Source: Larkinella soli
GTDB taxonomy: Bacteria > Bacteroidota > Bacteroidia > Cytophagales > Spirosomataceae
Assembly (NCBI RefSeq): GCF_003703975.1
Contig: NZ_QTJY01000001.1
Coordinates: 682,001-746,000, forward strand
Reading direction: 5' to 3'
DNA: 64,000 bases
Below the pieces are notes generated by a model, which saw only the letters and a list, made by a program, of their open reading frames with translations, searched no databases and was not told the origin of the DNA. Both the position numbers and the translations under genes were made by a program. Numbering within the stretch: the first letter of the stretch is position 1; every line of letters begins with the position of its first letter. Shown here in pieces: positions 32,827-41,112 of this stretch.

Positions 32827-34029
32827 ATGAAAAAGCAAACCAAAGCCATCCGGATTCAGACCAGGAAGTCGCAGTACCGCGAGCATTCGACGCCGTTGTT
32901 CCTGACTTCCAGTTTTACGTTTGAAAGCGCCGAACAGGGCAAGGCCCTGTTCGAAGAATCGGAAGAAGGGAATATTTACTCTCGGTTTTCCAATCCCAAC
33001 GTATCGGAATTCGTCGAAAAGGTCTGTATGCTCGAAAATGCCGAGGAAGGCATTGCGACCGCGACGGGGATGGCTGCCGTTTTTGCCAGTATTGCGGCTC
33101 TGGTCCAGGCCGGTGACCACATTGTAGCCTGCCGGGCTCTGTTTGGTTCCGCCCACCAGATTATCTCTCAGATTCTGCCTAAATGGGGCATCACGCATAC
33201 CTACGTGGACGCCACGGCCACCGAGGCCGAGTGGGAAGCCGCCCTCCGGCCCAACACCCGGATGGTCTATCTGGAGACGCCCTCCAACCCCGGGCTGGAG
33301 ATGGTCGATCTGGAGATGCTGGCCCGTCTGAAGGCGAAACACGGGTTTATCCTGAACGTCGACAATTGCTTCGCCACCCCGGTGCTGCAAACGCCCATCG
33401 ACTTTGGCGCCGACCTCTCCGTGCATTCGGCCACGAAGTTCATGGACGGTCAGGGACGAGTACTGGGCGGGGTCATCGTCGGATCATCGGAGCTGATTGC
33501 CCCGATCCGGTTCTTCGCCCGTCATACCGGCCCGTCGATGTCGCCGTTCAACGCCTGGACGCTGTCGAAGAGTCTCGAAACGCTTTCGCTGCGGATGGAA
33601 CGGCATAGTTCCAACGCCCTAAAGCTTGCCCAGGCTCTGGAAGCGCACCCGGAGGTCAGCTCGGTCAAATATCCGTTCCTCCCCTCCCACCCGCAGTTCG
33701 AACTGGCACAGCGCCAGATGTCGGCCGGCGGTGCCGTCATTACCTTCGAGGTGGAAGGCGGTTTCGAGCGGGTGAAAGCCCTGTTCGAATCGCTGGAAAT
33801 CGCTTCGCTGTCGTCCAACCTCGGCGACACTCGAACCATTGTGACCAACCCGTTCACGACAACCCATTCCAAACTGAAGCCGGACGAGAAAAAGGTTCTG
33901 GGCATTACGGAAGGGCTGATCCGGGTATCGGTGGGACTGGAAGACGTCGATGATCTGATCGCCGATTTCAACCAGGCCGTCAGCCAATCCGCCGAGGTCG
34001 TAAAATCGACGATTACTTCCGAAGACTGA
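32827..34029 (+). CDS. metZ: O-succinylhomoserine sulfhydrylase
   Basis: 400 aa Cys/Met-metabolism PLP enzyme. Motifs: YSRFSNPNVSEF (phosphate-binding Tyr/Arg from the partner subunit), ATATGMAAVFASIAALVQAGDH, YLETPSNPGLE, VDNCFATPVLQ and the PLP lysine in SVHSATKFMDGQGR. Uses sulfide directly to make homocysteine, which fits its position beside sulfide-generating genes. Cystathionine synthases share the fold; the FMDGQGR context is the one seen in MetZ. A GC-rich imperfect hairpin lies in the 76-base gap upstream. The following gene starts one base after its stop. Confidence 0.9.
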   Translation: MKKQTKAIRIQTRKSQYREHSTPLFLTSSFTFESAEQGKALFEESEEGNIYSRFSNPNVSEFVEKVCMLENAEEGIATATGMAAVFASIAALVQAGDHIVACRALFGSAHQIISQILPKWGITHTYVDATATEAEWEAALRPNTRMVYLETPSNPGLEMVDLEMLARLKAKHGFILNVDNCFATPVLQTPIDFGADLSVHSATKFMDGQGRVLGGVIVGSSELIAPIRFFARHTGPSMSPFNAWTLSKSLETLSLRMERHSSNALKLAQALEAHPEVSSVKYPFLPSHPQFELAQRQMSAGGAVITFEVEGGFERVKALFESLEIASLSSNLGDTRTIVTNPFTTTHSKLKPDEKKVLGITEGLIRVSVGLEDVDDLIADFNQAVSQSAEVVKSTITSED

Positions 34030-34030
34030 T

Positions 34031-35134
34031 ATGAAAACCCTGGTTTCCATCGCCCTGTTGATCATGACCCAGCTTGCCGCCGGCACCGCCCGGGCGCAAT
34101 CGGTCAAGAAACCCGTTCGGGTGGGCGTGGCCGGACTGGTTCACTCGCACGTCCACTGGATTCTGGGCCGGGCCAAACAGGGTGATATTGAAATCGTGGG
34201 CATTGCCGAACCCAACCGCGGGCTGGCCGAACGTTTCCTTAAGCAGCATAACCTGCCGATGAGCCTCGTCTACCCGACGCTGGAGGAGATGATCGAGAAG
34301 ACCCGTCCCGAAGCCGTCACCGACTTCGGCCGGATCATCGATCACCTCAGAACCGTCCAGGTCTGTGCGCCGAAAGGCATTCACGTGATGGTCGAGAAAC
34401 CGCTGGCGGTCAGCCTCGACCATGCCCGGCAGATGGAAACCCTGGCCAGGAAGCACAACATTCATCTGCTGACCAATTACGAAACCACCTGGTACGGCAG
34501 CAACCACCGGGCCTATGCCCTCGTCAACGGGGAAAAAGCCCTCGGAGACATCCGGAAGATCGTGGTCCACGACGGCCACCAGGGACCGAAAGAAATCGGG
34601 GTCAATAACGAATTTCTGGAATGGCTGACCGACCCGGTTCTGAACGGAGCCGGTGCGCTGTTCGACTTCGGCTGTTACGGGGCCAATCTGGCGACCTGGC
34701 TGCTGAAGGGCCAACGACCGCTGACCGTGACGGCCGTCACCCAGCAGATCAAACCGGACATTTATCCGAAGGTCGACGATGAAGCCACCATCATCCTGAC
34801 GTACCCGAAAGCGCAGGCCGTGATTCAGGCCTCCTGGAACTGGCCGTTCAGCCGGAAAGACATGGAGGTTTACGGCCAGACCGGCTACGTCTTTACGTTG
34901 GACGGTAAACGGATGCGTCTCCGGCTGAAGGACGACAAAACCGAACAAACCGCAGAAGCCGCTCAGTCGGAGGCACCTGCTCCCGACCCGTTTGCCTATC
35001 TGGCTTCGGTGGTGCGCAATGAAACTAAATCGACGGATGATTTGTCATCCCTGCAAGTGAATCTAATCGTCATGGAAATTCTGGATGCCGCCCGTCGGTC
35101 GGCGAAGGAAAACAGACCCATCGCTCTGAAGTAA
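34031..35134 (+). CDS. Exported Gfo/Idh/MocA family oxidoreductase
   Basis: 367 aa. A signal peptide (MKTLVSIALLIMTQLAAGTARAQ) precedes a Rossmann domain (VRVGVAGLVHSHVHWILG, IVGIAEPN) and the family's catalytic EKP in HVMVEKPLAVSLDHA, with the C-terminal beta-sheet domain from about residue 150 (GALFDFGCYGANLATWLL). Such enzymes act on sugars or inositols with tightly bound NAD(P). The gene is squeezed between metZ (1-base gap) and cysH (4-base gap), so it is surely in the same operon although no sulfur-related role is known. Confidence 0.88.
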   Translation: MKTLVSIALLIMTQLAAGTARAQSVKKPVRVGVAGLVHSHVHWILGRAKQGDIEIVGIAEPNRGLAERFLKQHNLPMSLVYPTLEEMIEKTRPEAVTDFGRIIDHLRTVQVCAPKGIHVMVEKPLAVSLDHARQMETLARKHNIHLLTNYETTWYGSNHRAYALVNGEKALGDIRKIVVHDGHQGPKEIGVNNEFLEWLTDPVLNGAGALFDFGCYGANLATWLLKGQRPLTVTAVTQQIKPDIYPKVDDEATIILTYPKAQAVIQASWNWPFSRKDMEVYGQTGYVFTLDGKRMRLRLKDDKTEQTAEAAQSEAPAPDPFAYLASVVRNETKSTDDLSSLQVNLIVMEILDAARRSAKENRPIALK

Positions 35135-35138
35135 GCAT

Positions 35139-35852
35139 ATGATCGCAGAATCTGCCTATACACTCGAAAGTCTTTCCGGTTTGCTGGCAGGCAAAAATGA
35201 GGTGGAAAGCCTTCGGACGCTGGCCGAATTGTTTCCCGGTCAGGTCGTGTTCTCGACCAGCCTCGGTTATGAAGATCAGGTCATTACGGATATGATCTTT
35301 TCCAACAACATTCCGATCCGGGTCTTTACGCTCGACACGGGCCGGATGTTCGGCGAGACCTATCAGGTCTGGCAAAAGACCAACAGCCGCTACGACACCA
35401 AAATCGAAGCCTACTACCCTAAACAGGAAGCCCTCGAAAAGCTGCTTAACGAAAAAGGCCCGTTCAGCTTTTACGACTCCGTCGAAAACCGCAAGGAATG
35501 CTGCTTCATCCGGAAAGTGGAGCCGCTGAACCGGGCGCTGGCCGGCAATAAGATCTGGATCACCGGGATCAGGGCCGAACAGTCGCAGAACCGTCAGACG
35601 ATGACGCAGGTCGAGTGGGATGAGAGCCATCAGCTGTTCAAATTCCATCCCCTGATGAACTGGTCCTTCGAGGAAGTGAAGGAATATGTTCACCGGAACA
35701 ACGTTCCGTATAACCCCCTGCACGACCGGGGCTTCGTCAGCATCGGCTGCCAGCCCTGCACGCGCGCCATCCGCGAAGGGGAAGATTTCCGGGCCGGCCG
35801 CTGGTGGTGGGAAGACAATTCAAAAAAGGAATGCGGTCTGCACGCTCGTTGA
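35139..35852 (+). CDS. cysH: Adenylylsulfate (APS) reductase, assimilatory
   Basis: 237 aa. PP-loop-derived fold with VVFSTSLGYEDQVITDMI and LDTGRMFGETYQ. The paired and spaced cysteines ECCFIRK and CQPCTRA bind a 4Fe-4S cluster, the mark of enzymes that reduce APS; the redox-active Cys is in the C-terminal KKECGLH. Reduces APS to sulfite and AMP with thioredoxin. No APS kinase gene or CysC fusion is present in the cluster, which agrees with the direct APS route. Confidence 0.93.
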   Translation: MIAESAYTLESLSGLLAGKNEVESLRTLAELFPGQVVFSTSLGYEDQVITDMIFSNNIPIRVFTLDTGRMFGETYQVWQKTNSRYDTKIEAYYPKQEALEKLLNEKGPFSFYDSVENRKECCFIRKVEPLNRALAGNKIWITGIRAEQSQNRQTMTQVEWDESHQLFKFHPLMNWSFEEVKEYVHRNNVPYNPLHDRGFVSIGCQPCTRAIREGEDFRAGRWWWEDNSKKECGLHAR

Positions 35853-35871
35853 TCCTTAGAGACTTACCGAT

Positions 35872-36783
35872 ATGAGTACGTATAAGTTAGATTACCTCGA
35901 CCAACTCGAATCCGAAGCGATTCACATCATGCGGGAGGTTGCCGGACAATTCGAACGGCCGGCCCTGCTGTTTTCGGGCGGGAAAGACTCGATTACGCTC
36001 GTCCATCTGGCCCGCAAAGCCTTCCGCCCCGGAAAATTCCCCTTTCCTCTGGTCCACATCGATACCGGTCATAATTTCCAGGAAGCCCTGGATTTCCGCG
36101 ACTGGCTGGCCGAAAGTCTGGGCGAAAAGCTGATCGTCCGGTACGTCGAGGATACCATCCGTGAAAAGAAACTGAAGGAACCGACCGGCCGAAATGCCAG
36201 CCGCAACGCCCTGCAAACTTATACCCTGCTGGATACCATCGAGGAATTCGAGTTCGATGCCTGCATCGGCGGAGCCCGCCGGGATGAGGAAAAAGCCCGC
36301 GCCAAGGAGCGGATTTTCTCGTTTCGGGACGAATTCGGCCAGTGGGACCCCAAACGCCAGCGTCCCGAACTCTGGAACATCTACAACGGAAAGATTCACA
36401 AGGGCGAGAACGTCCGGGTGTTCCCGATTTCGAACTGGACCGAACTCGACGTATGGAATTACATCCGGCGGGAAAACATTGCCCTGCCCGGCATTTATTT
36501 CGCCCATGACCGGGAGCTGATCCTGCGCGACGGTCGGTATCTGGCCACGGCCGGGAACGTCATCCAGCCCGAACCGGACGACCAGATCGTTAGGCGAAAA
36601 GTGCGGTTCCGGACAGTGGGGGATATTTCCTGTACGGCCGCCGTCGAATCCACCGCCGAAACGCTCGATGCGGTCATCGATGAGATTCAGGCCACCCGCA
36701 TCAGCGAACGGGGCGAAACCCGCATCGATGACCAGACCTCGGAAGCCGCCATGGAAGACCGGAAAAAGGGCGGTTATTTCTGA
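35872..36783 (+). CDS. cysD: Sulfate adenylyltransferase subunit 2
   Basis: 303 aa. ATP-pyrophosphatase motif LLFSGGKDSITLVHLARKAF at about residues 32-50, IDTGHNFQEALDFRDWL, and the conserved GGARRDEEKARAKERIFSFRDEFGQWDPK. With CysN it makes APS from sulfate and ATP. The downstream partner cysN is separated from it by a two-gene toxin-antitoxin module, whereas cysD and cysN are normally adjacent. Confidence 0.96.
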   Translation: MSTYKLDYLDQLESEAIHIMREVAGQFERPALLFSGGKDSITLVHLARKAFRPGKFPFPLVHIDTGHNFQEALDFRDWLAESLGEKLIVRYVEDTIREKKLKEPTGRNASRNALQTYTLLDTIEEFEFDACIGGARRDEEKARAKERIFSFRDEFGQWDPKRQRPELWNIYNGKIHKGENVRVFPISNWTELDVWNYIRRENIALPGIYFAHDRELILRDGRYLATAGNVIQPEPDDQIVRRKVRFRTVGDISCTAAVESTAETLDAVIDEIQATRISERGETRIDDQTSEAAMEDRKKGGYF

Positions 36784-36792
36784 TTTTTACCG

Positions 36793-37086
36793 ATGGAAAG
36801 CATCCGGAACTTTCAAACTTTTCAGGATTATCTGCGTGAAAAGCAGGTGTTTGATCGTTTTGGCCTTTCCCGAATCGGAGTTTTTGGTTCTTTTGCTCGT
36901 GGTGAAGCCTTTCGGGACATCGACCTGCTGATCGAAGACGACGTACCTTATAAAAAGTTGATCCAGCTTCGGGATGATTTGCAGCAGGACCTTGGAGTTC
37001 AGGTCGATATCATGCTGAAACCATTTGCCGAACCCATCATTCTGAATCGGGCCCTGAAAGATATCCGGTATGCGACAAGACAGTAA
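36793..37086 (+). CDS. MntA-type minimal nucleotidyltransferase (antitoxin of a HepT/MntA pair)
   Basis: 97 aa. The nucleotidyltransferase signature GSFARGEAFRDIDLLIED (Gly-Ser plus the Asp-x-Asp pair) is intact, with a third acidic position in VQVDIML. In the characterised HEPN/MNT modules, MntA neutralises HepT by adenylylating a tyrosine in its active site. It begins nine bases after cysD and overlaps hepT by 17 bases. Codon use is more AT-rich and less biased than the flanking cys genes, suggesting recent arrival. Confidence 0.9.
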   Translation: MESIRNFQTFQDYLREKQVFDRFGLSRIGVFGSFARGEAFRDIDLLIEDDVPYKKLIQLRDDLQQDLGVQVDIMLKPFAEPIILNRALKDIRYATRQ

Positions 37087-37474
37087 AAACGATCTTGTCT
37101 ATTGCCTGAGAGTCCTGGAAGCCATTGGTAAGATTCGTCTCTATGCAAAGGATTTTGAGGACCCCTATTCGTTTTTTCAGGCAAATGATCAAAAAGAATT
37201 CAACGCCTGCCTTCTGCAGCTGATCCACATCGGTGAGCAGTCTAACCGGATCAGTGAGGCCACCAAAGGCAGATACCGTGAAATACCCTGGAACCAGATT
37301 CGGGGCTTCAGAAACCTGATTGCTCATGATTATGTCGGCATCGATAAATTGATCGTATTCGACCTGATTCGATTTCATCTGGATGAACTGAGGCAGTCAA
37401 TGGCCCACCTGATCCGGACGGAGGTGCAGCGGGGGAGAGTTTTCAGAAAAGGAATTCGATCTGTCGAAAAATAG
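37070..37474 (+). CDS. HepT-like HEPN ribonuclease toxin
   Basis: 134 aa, all-helical HEPN (DUF86) protein. The catalytic Rx4HxY signature is intact in GFRNLIAHDYVGID; the Tyr is the residue adenylylated by MntA in studied systems. Expected to cleave RNA or tRNA when not neutralised. Overlaps the upstream mntA-like gene and ends 27 bases before cysN. Together the two form a complete toxin-antitoxin module placed inside the sulfate adenylyltransferase genes. Confidence 0.9.
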   Translation: MRQDSKNDLVYCLRVLEAIGKIRLYAKDFEDPYSFFQANDQKEFNACLLQLIHIGEQSNRISEATKGRYREIPWNQIRGFRNLIAHDYVGIDKLIVFDLIRFHLDELRQSMAHLIRTEVQRGRVFRKGIRSVEK

Positions 37475-37501
37475 CGAGTTCTACAAGCATATTGATTTTA
37501 A

Positions 37502-38770
37502 ATGAATTATCTAACAATGGATCTTTTACGTTTTATAACGGCCGGCAGTGTGGACGACGGCAAGAGCACGCTGATCGGACGGCTGCTGTACGATTCCAAA
37601 TCCATTCTGGCCGACCAGCTGGAGGCCATCGAACGGGCCAGTAAAAGCCGGGACGACGGTGAAATCGATCTGGCCCTGCTGACCGACGGCCTTCGCTCCG
37701 AACGCGAGCAGGGAATCACCATCGATGTGGCGTACCGCTATTTTCAGACACCGAAACGGAAATTCATCATCGTCGACGCCCCGGGCCATATCCAGTATAC
37801 CCGTAACATGGTGACGGGCGCTTCCAATTGCCAGCTTGCCATCGTTCTGGTCGATGCCCGCCATGGGGTGGTCGAACAGACCCGCCGGCACTCCCTGATT
37901 GCCTCTCTCCTCGGCATTCCGCACCTGGTGGTCGCCATCAATAAGATGGACCTGATGGGTTATTCCGAAGACGTCTATTCGAATATCTGCATCCAGTACA
38001 ACGAACTGGCCCGGAAGCTGAATGTGAAAGAAGTCACCTACATTCCGATGAGCGCCCTGAACGGCGACAATGTGGTGGACAAGTCGGCCAATATGCCGTG
38101 GTATGAGGGCGACCCGCTGCTTACCTACCTCGAAAACGTGCAGCTGGATCAGGACGAGAATCTCACCGACGCCCGTTTTCCGGTCCAGTACGTCATCCGG
38201 CCCCAAACCGCCGACCTGCACGACTATCGTGGGTACGCCGGAAAAATCACGAGCGGTATTTTCCGCCGGGGAGATGCCGTGACCGTGCTGCCCTCGGGTG
38301 AGACTTCGACGATCGACGCCATCGAAATTGCCGAATTTCAGTTTGAGGAAGCCTTTGCGCCCATGTCGGTCGTGCTGCATCTGGCCGACGATGTGGACGT
38401 CAGCCGGGGCAATCTGATCGTGAAAAGGGAAAACCAGCCCATCGTCAGCCAGAATGTGGAGGCCATGCTCTGCTGGATGGATACCAAAGAACTCAAAATC
38501 GGTAGTAAATACACCCTCCAGCACGGCACGTTCCGGACCCGCTGCGTGATTCGTAACATCGTATACCAGCTGAACGTCAACACCTATGAGGAAACCGAAG
38601 GCGTCGAAAGTCTGAAGCTGAACGATATCGCCAAAGTGGTGCTGAAATCCGCCCAGCCGGTCAGTTTCGATCCCTATGCGGTGAACCGGGTCAACGGAGG
38701 GGCTATTCTGATCGACGAAACCTCGAACGTAACCGTTGGCGCCCTGATGTTCAGCGGGGAAGCCGAATAA
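37502..38770 (+). CDS. cysN: Sulfate adenylyltransferase subunit 1 (GTPase)
   Basis: 422 aa, EF-Tu-like regulatory GTPase. G1 GSVDDGKSTLIGRLLYDSK, G2 region ERERQGITIDVAYRYF-like (EREQGITIDVAYRYF), G3 DAPGHIQYTRNM, G4 NKMDLMGYS, then two beta-barrel domains. GTP hydrolysis drives APS formation by CysD. No C-terminal APS kinase (CysC) domain is fused. Starts ATG at 37502 (MNYLTMDLLRF); an internal ATG at 37517 is also plausible. Preceded by the toxin gene. Confidence 0.95.
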   Translation: MNYLTMDLLRFITAGSVDDGKSTLIGRLLYDSKSILADQLEAIERASKSRDDGEIDLALLTDGLRSEREQGITIDVAYRYFQTPKRKFIIVDAPGHIQYTRNMVTGASNCQLAIVLVDARHGVVEQTRRHSLIASLLGIPHLVVAINKMDLMGYSEDVYSNICIQYNELARKLNVKEVTYIPMSALNGDNVVDKSANMPWYEGDPLLTYLENVQLDQDENLTDARFPVQYVIRPQTADLHDYRGYAGKITSGIFRRGDAVTVLPSGETSTIDAIEIAEFQFEEAFAPMSVVLHLADDVDVSRGNLIVKRENQPIVSQNVEAMLCWMDTKELKIGSKYTLQHGTFRTRCVIRNIVYQLNVNTYEETEGVESLKLNDIAKVVLKSAQPVSFDPYAVNRVNGGAILIDETSNVTVGALMFSGEAE

Positions 38771-38836
38771 CTTCAGGTTATTACGAATAATTAAAAGTAA
38801 CACCCCGCCCCTAACCATAGGGAACCGTTTAGGGTT

Positions 38837-38923
38837 TACATTTGTATGTCAATCATACCCCCGAAACGCCGGGCAGACTCCGGCGTTTTCTTCTAAAGAA
38901 AAGTCTTTTAATTCCATAGACTT
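38837..38923 (+). promoter_or_regulatory. Promoter and structured leader upstream of sulfite reductase
   Basis: TACATTTG (38837-38844) matches TAnnTTTG exactly, giving a start near 38851. Immediately after, AAACGCCGG (38864-38872) pairs with CCGGCGTTT (38880-38888) plus T, terminator-like. TTTTCTT (38886-38892) can instead pair with AAGAAAA (38896-38902), competing for the T-run, and AAGTCT (38901-38906) with AGACTT (38918-38923). It may end the cysN transcript, attenuate the sulfite reductase gene, or both. Confidence 0.45.
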
Positions 38924-38945
38924 CAATCATTAACAGGAAAGCCTT

Positions 38946-41084
38946 ATGTCTGTGCAATTCACCGAAAACGTCAGTAAAGCCGCCCGTCGGGACATTCTTG
39001 AGCTTCAGAGCAAGATCGGCAACTTCGCCAACGGCGAGATGACCGACGAGCATTTCCGGAAGTATCGTCTGGCGCGGGGTGTTTACGGCCAGCGTCAGCC
39101 GGGAGTTCAGATGATCCGGATCAAGCTGCCCCACGGCCGTATTACCACTGCCCAACTGGTTCGGATTGCCGATGTTTCGGACAAATACGCCACCGGTAAC
39201 CTTCACGCCACGACCCGGCAGGACATTCAGCTGCACTTCGTCAAGCTGGGCGACTCCCCTGCCCTCTGGTCCGAACTGGAAGACGTCGGAATTACGCTCC
39301 GGGAAGCCTGCGGAAACACGGTCCGGAACGTGACGGGGTCGGCCCTTGCCGGAATCGACCCGGAAGAACCGTTCGACATTACTCCCTATGCACAGGCGGT
39401 TTACGAATATTTTCTCCGGAACCCGATCTGCCAGGAAATGGGCCGGAAGTTCAAGATTTCCTTTTCGTCCAGCGAAAGAGACAATGCCTACGGCTATATG
39501 CACGACGTGGGGCTGGTTCCGCGCATTCGGGACGGGAAACGCGGCTTCAAGGTCATGCTGGGCGGTGGCCTGGGTGCGCAGCCCTACGCGGCCGAAACCG
39601 CTTACGAGTTTCTGGAAGAAGAAAAGATTATCCCGATGATCGAAGGCGTCATTCGGGTCTTCGACCGCTACGGTGAAAGAACCCGGCGTCACAAGGCCCG
39701 GATGAAATTTCTGCTTCAGGACATCGGGCTGGAAGAACTCGTCAAACGGGTTCAGGAAGAATATCCGGCCCTGAAAAACAAGACGTACGAAGTCCCGGAC
39801 ATCACTACGGCCGTTCCTGCCGATCTTTCGCAGACATCCGGTGTCGATCCGTTCACGCTCAGCAACGCGGCCGACTACCAGGCCTGGCTGAAAACCAACG
39901 TGTTCGAGCAGAAGCAGAAAGGCTGGTATGCCGTTCAGCTCCGTGTGCTGCTGGGGGATATGAAATCGGATACGGCCCGTCAACTGGCCCAGGTTATTAA
40001 AAAGTATGCGGCCGACGACATTCGGGTGACCGTCAACCAGGGCTACCTGCTGCGGTTTGTCCGTCCGGAAGACCTCCCGGCAATTCATGCGGAACTGGCT
40101 GCCCTCGGTCTGGCCGACCCCGGTTTCGACTCGACCGCCGACATTACGACCTGCCCCGGTACGGACACCTGTAACCTCGCTATTTCGAGCAGTTACGGCA
40201 TCACCCGGGCGCTGGAAAAAATGATGAAGGCCGATTTTCCGGAACTGATCTACAACAACGACATTAAAATCAAAATCTCCGGCTGTATGAACGGCTGCGG
40301 GCAGCACTCGGTCGCCAATATCGGCTTCCACAGCAGTTCGGTGAAAAACGGAGCGCTGGTCTTACCGGCCCTGCAGGTGCTGCTCGGCGGTGGCTTCAAC
40401 GGAAAAGGGGAAGGGCTGATCGGCGACAAAGTCATCAAAGTCCCGACCAAACGCGGTCCTGAAGCCCTCCGGGTTCTGCTGAACGATTTCGACGCCAATG
40501 CGTTCGACGGCGAATATTACAGCGATTACTACGCACGCCAGGGCAAGAATTATTTCTATACCCTGCTGAAACCGCTGGCCGACCTGAAAACGCTGTCGCA
40601 GGAAGATTATTCGGACTGGGACCATACGGAGCAGTTCGTGACCGAAATCGGAGTCGGCGAGTGCGCCGGGGTGATGATCGATCTTGTAGCCACCACGCTC
40701 ACCGAAGCCGAAGATAAACTGAACTGGGCACAGGAAGCCCTGGCCGAAAGCCGCTGGGCCGACGCCATCTACCACGCCTACAACGTCTTCATCACTTCGG
40801 CCAAAGCCGCTCTGATGACGAAGGAAGTCTCCACCAATACCCAGCACGGGATCGTCAACGATTTCGATAAGAACTTTATCGGGGAAGGCTTCCATACCGG
40901 GGAAGGTGAATTTAAAACGCTGGTTTTCAGCATCAGCAAGAACGAACCGTCCGAAGATTTCGCCCGCGTTTTCGTGGAGAAGGCCGACCGGTTCCTGATC
41001 GGCATCCGGGCCTACCGCGAACGCCAGATTGAACTGGAAGGACTTCCTGAACTTCAGGAGCTTACGACTGCCAAAGACAGCTGA
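38946..41084 (+). CDS. Ferredoxin-type sulfite (nitrite/sulfite) reductase with C-terminal HEPN-like domain
   Basis: 712 aa, longer than the usual ~550-600. Two ferrodoxin-like half-domains each with siroheme contacts: KYATGNLHATTRQDIQLHFV and CGNTVRNVTGS, then the cluster ligands TCPGTDTCNLAIS and KISGCMNGCGQHSVANIGFH, giving the Cys-x5-Cys and Cys-x3-Cys that bind 4Fe-4S/siroheme. Reduces sulfite to sulfide (nitrite is possible). The last ~150 residues (AEDKLNWAQEALAESRWADAIYHAYNVFI...NTQHGIVNDFDKNFI) resemble HEPN/UPF0332 helical proteins but lack the RNase Rx4-6H motif. In operon with siroheme genes downstream. Confidence 0.92.
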   Translation: MSVQFTENVSKAARRDILELQSKIGNFANGEMTDEHFRKYRLARGVYGQRQPGVQMIRIKLPHGRITTAQLVRIADVSDKYATGNLHATTRQDIQLHFVKLGDSPALWSELEDVGITLREACGNTVRNVTGSALAGIDPEEPFDITPYAQAVYEYFLRNPICQEMGRKFKISFSSSERDNAYGYMHDVGLVPRIRDGKRGFKVMLGGGLGAQPYAAETAYEFLEEEKIIPMIEGVIRVFDRYGERTRRHKARMKFLLQDIGLEELVKRVQEEYPALKNKTYEVPDITTAVPADLSQTSGVDPFTLSNAADYQAWLKTNVFEQKQKGWYAVQLRVLLGDMKSDTARQLAQVIKKYAADDIRVTVNQGYLLRFVRPEDLPAIHAELAALGLADPGFDSTADITTCPGTDTCNLAISSSYGITRALEKMMKADFPELIYNNDIKIKISGCMNGCGQHSVANIGFHSSSVKNGALVLPALQVLLGGGFNGKGEGLIGDKVIKVPTKRGPEALRVLLNDFDANAFDGEYYSDYYARQGKNYFYTLLKPLADLKTLSQEDYSDWDHTEQFVTEIGVGECAGVMIDLVATTLTEAEDKLNWAQEALAESRWADAIYHAYNVFITSAKAALMTKEVSTNTQHGIVNDFDKNFIGEGFHTGEGEFKTLVFSISKNEPSEDFARVFVEKADRFLIGIRAYRERQIELEGLPELQELTTAKDS

Positions 41085-41112
41085 TTGACGAACCGCAAGG
41101 GGAGAAAAAAGA

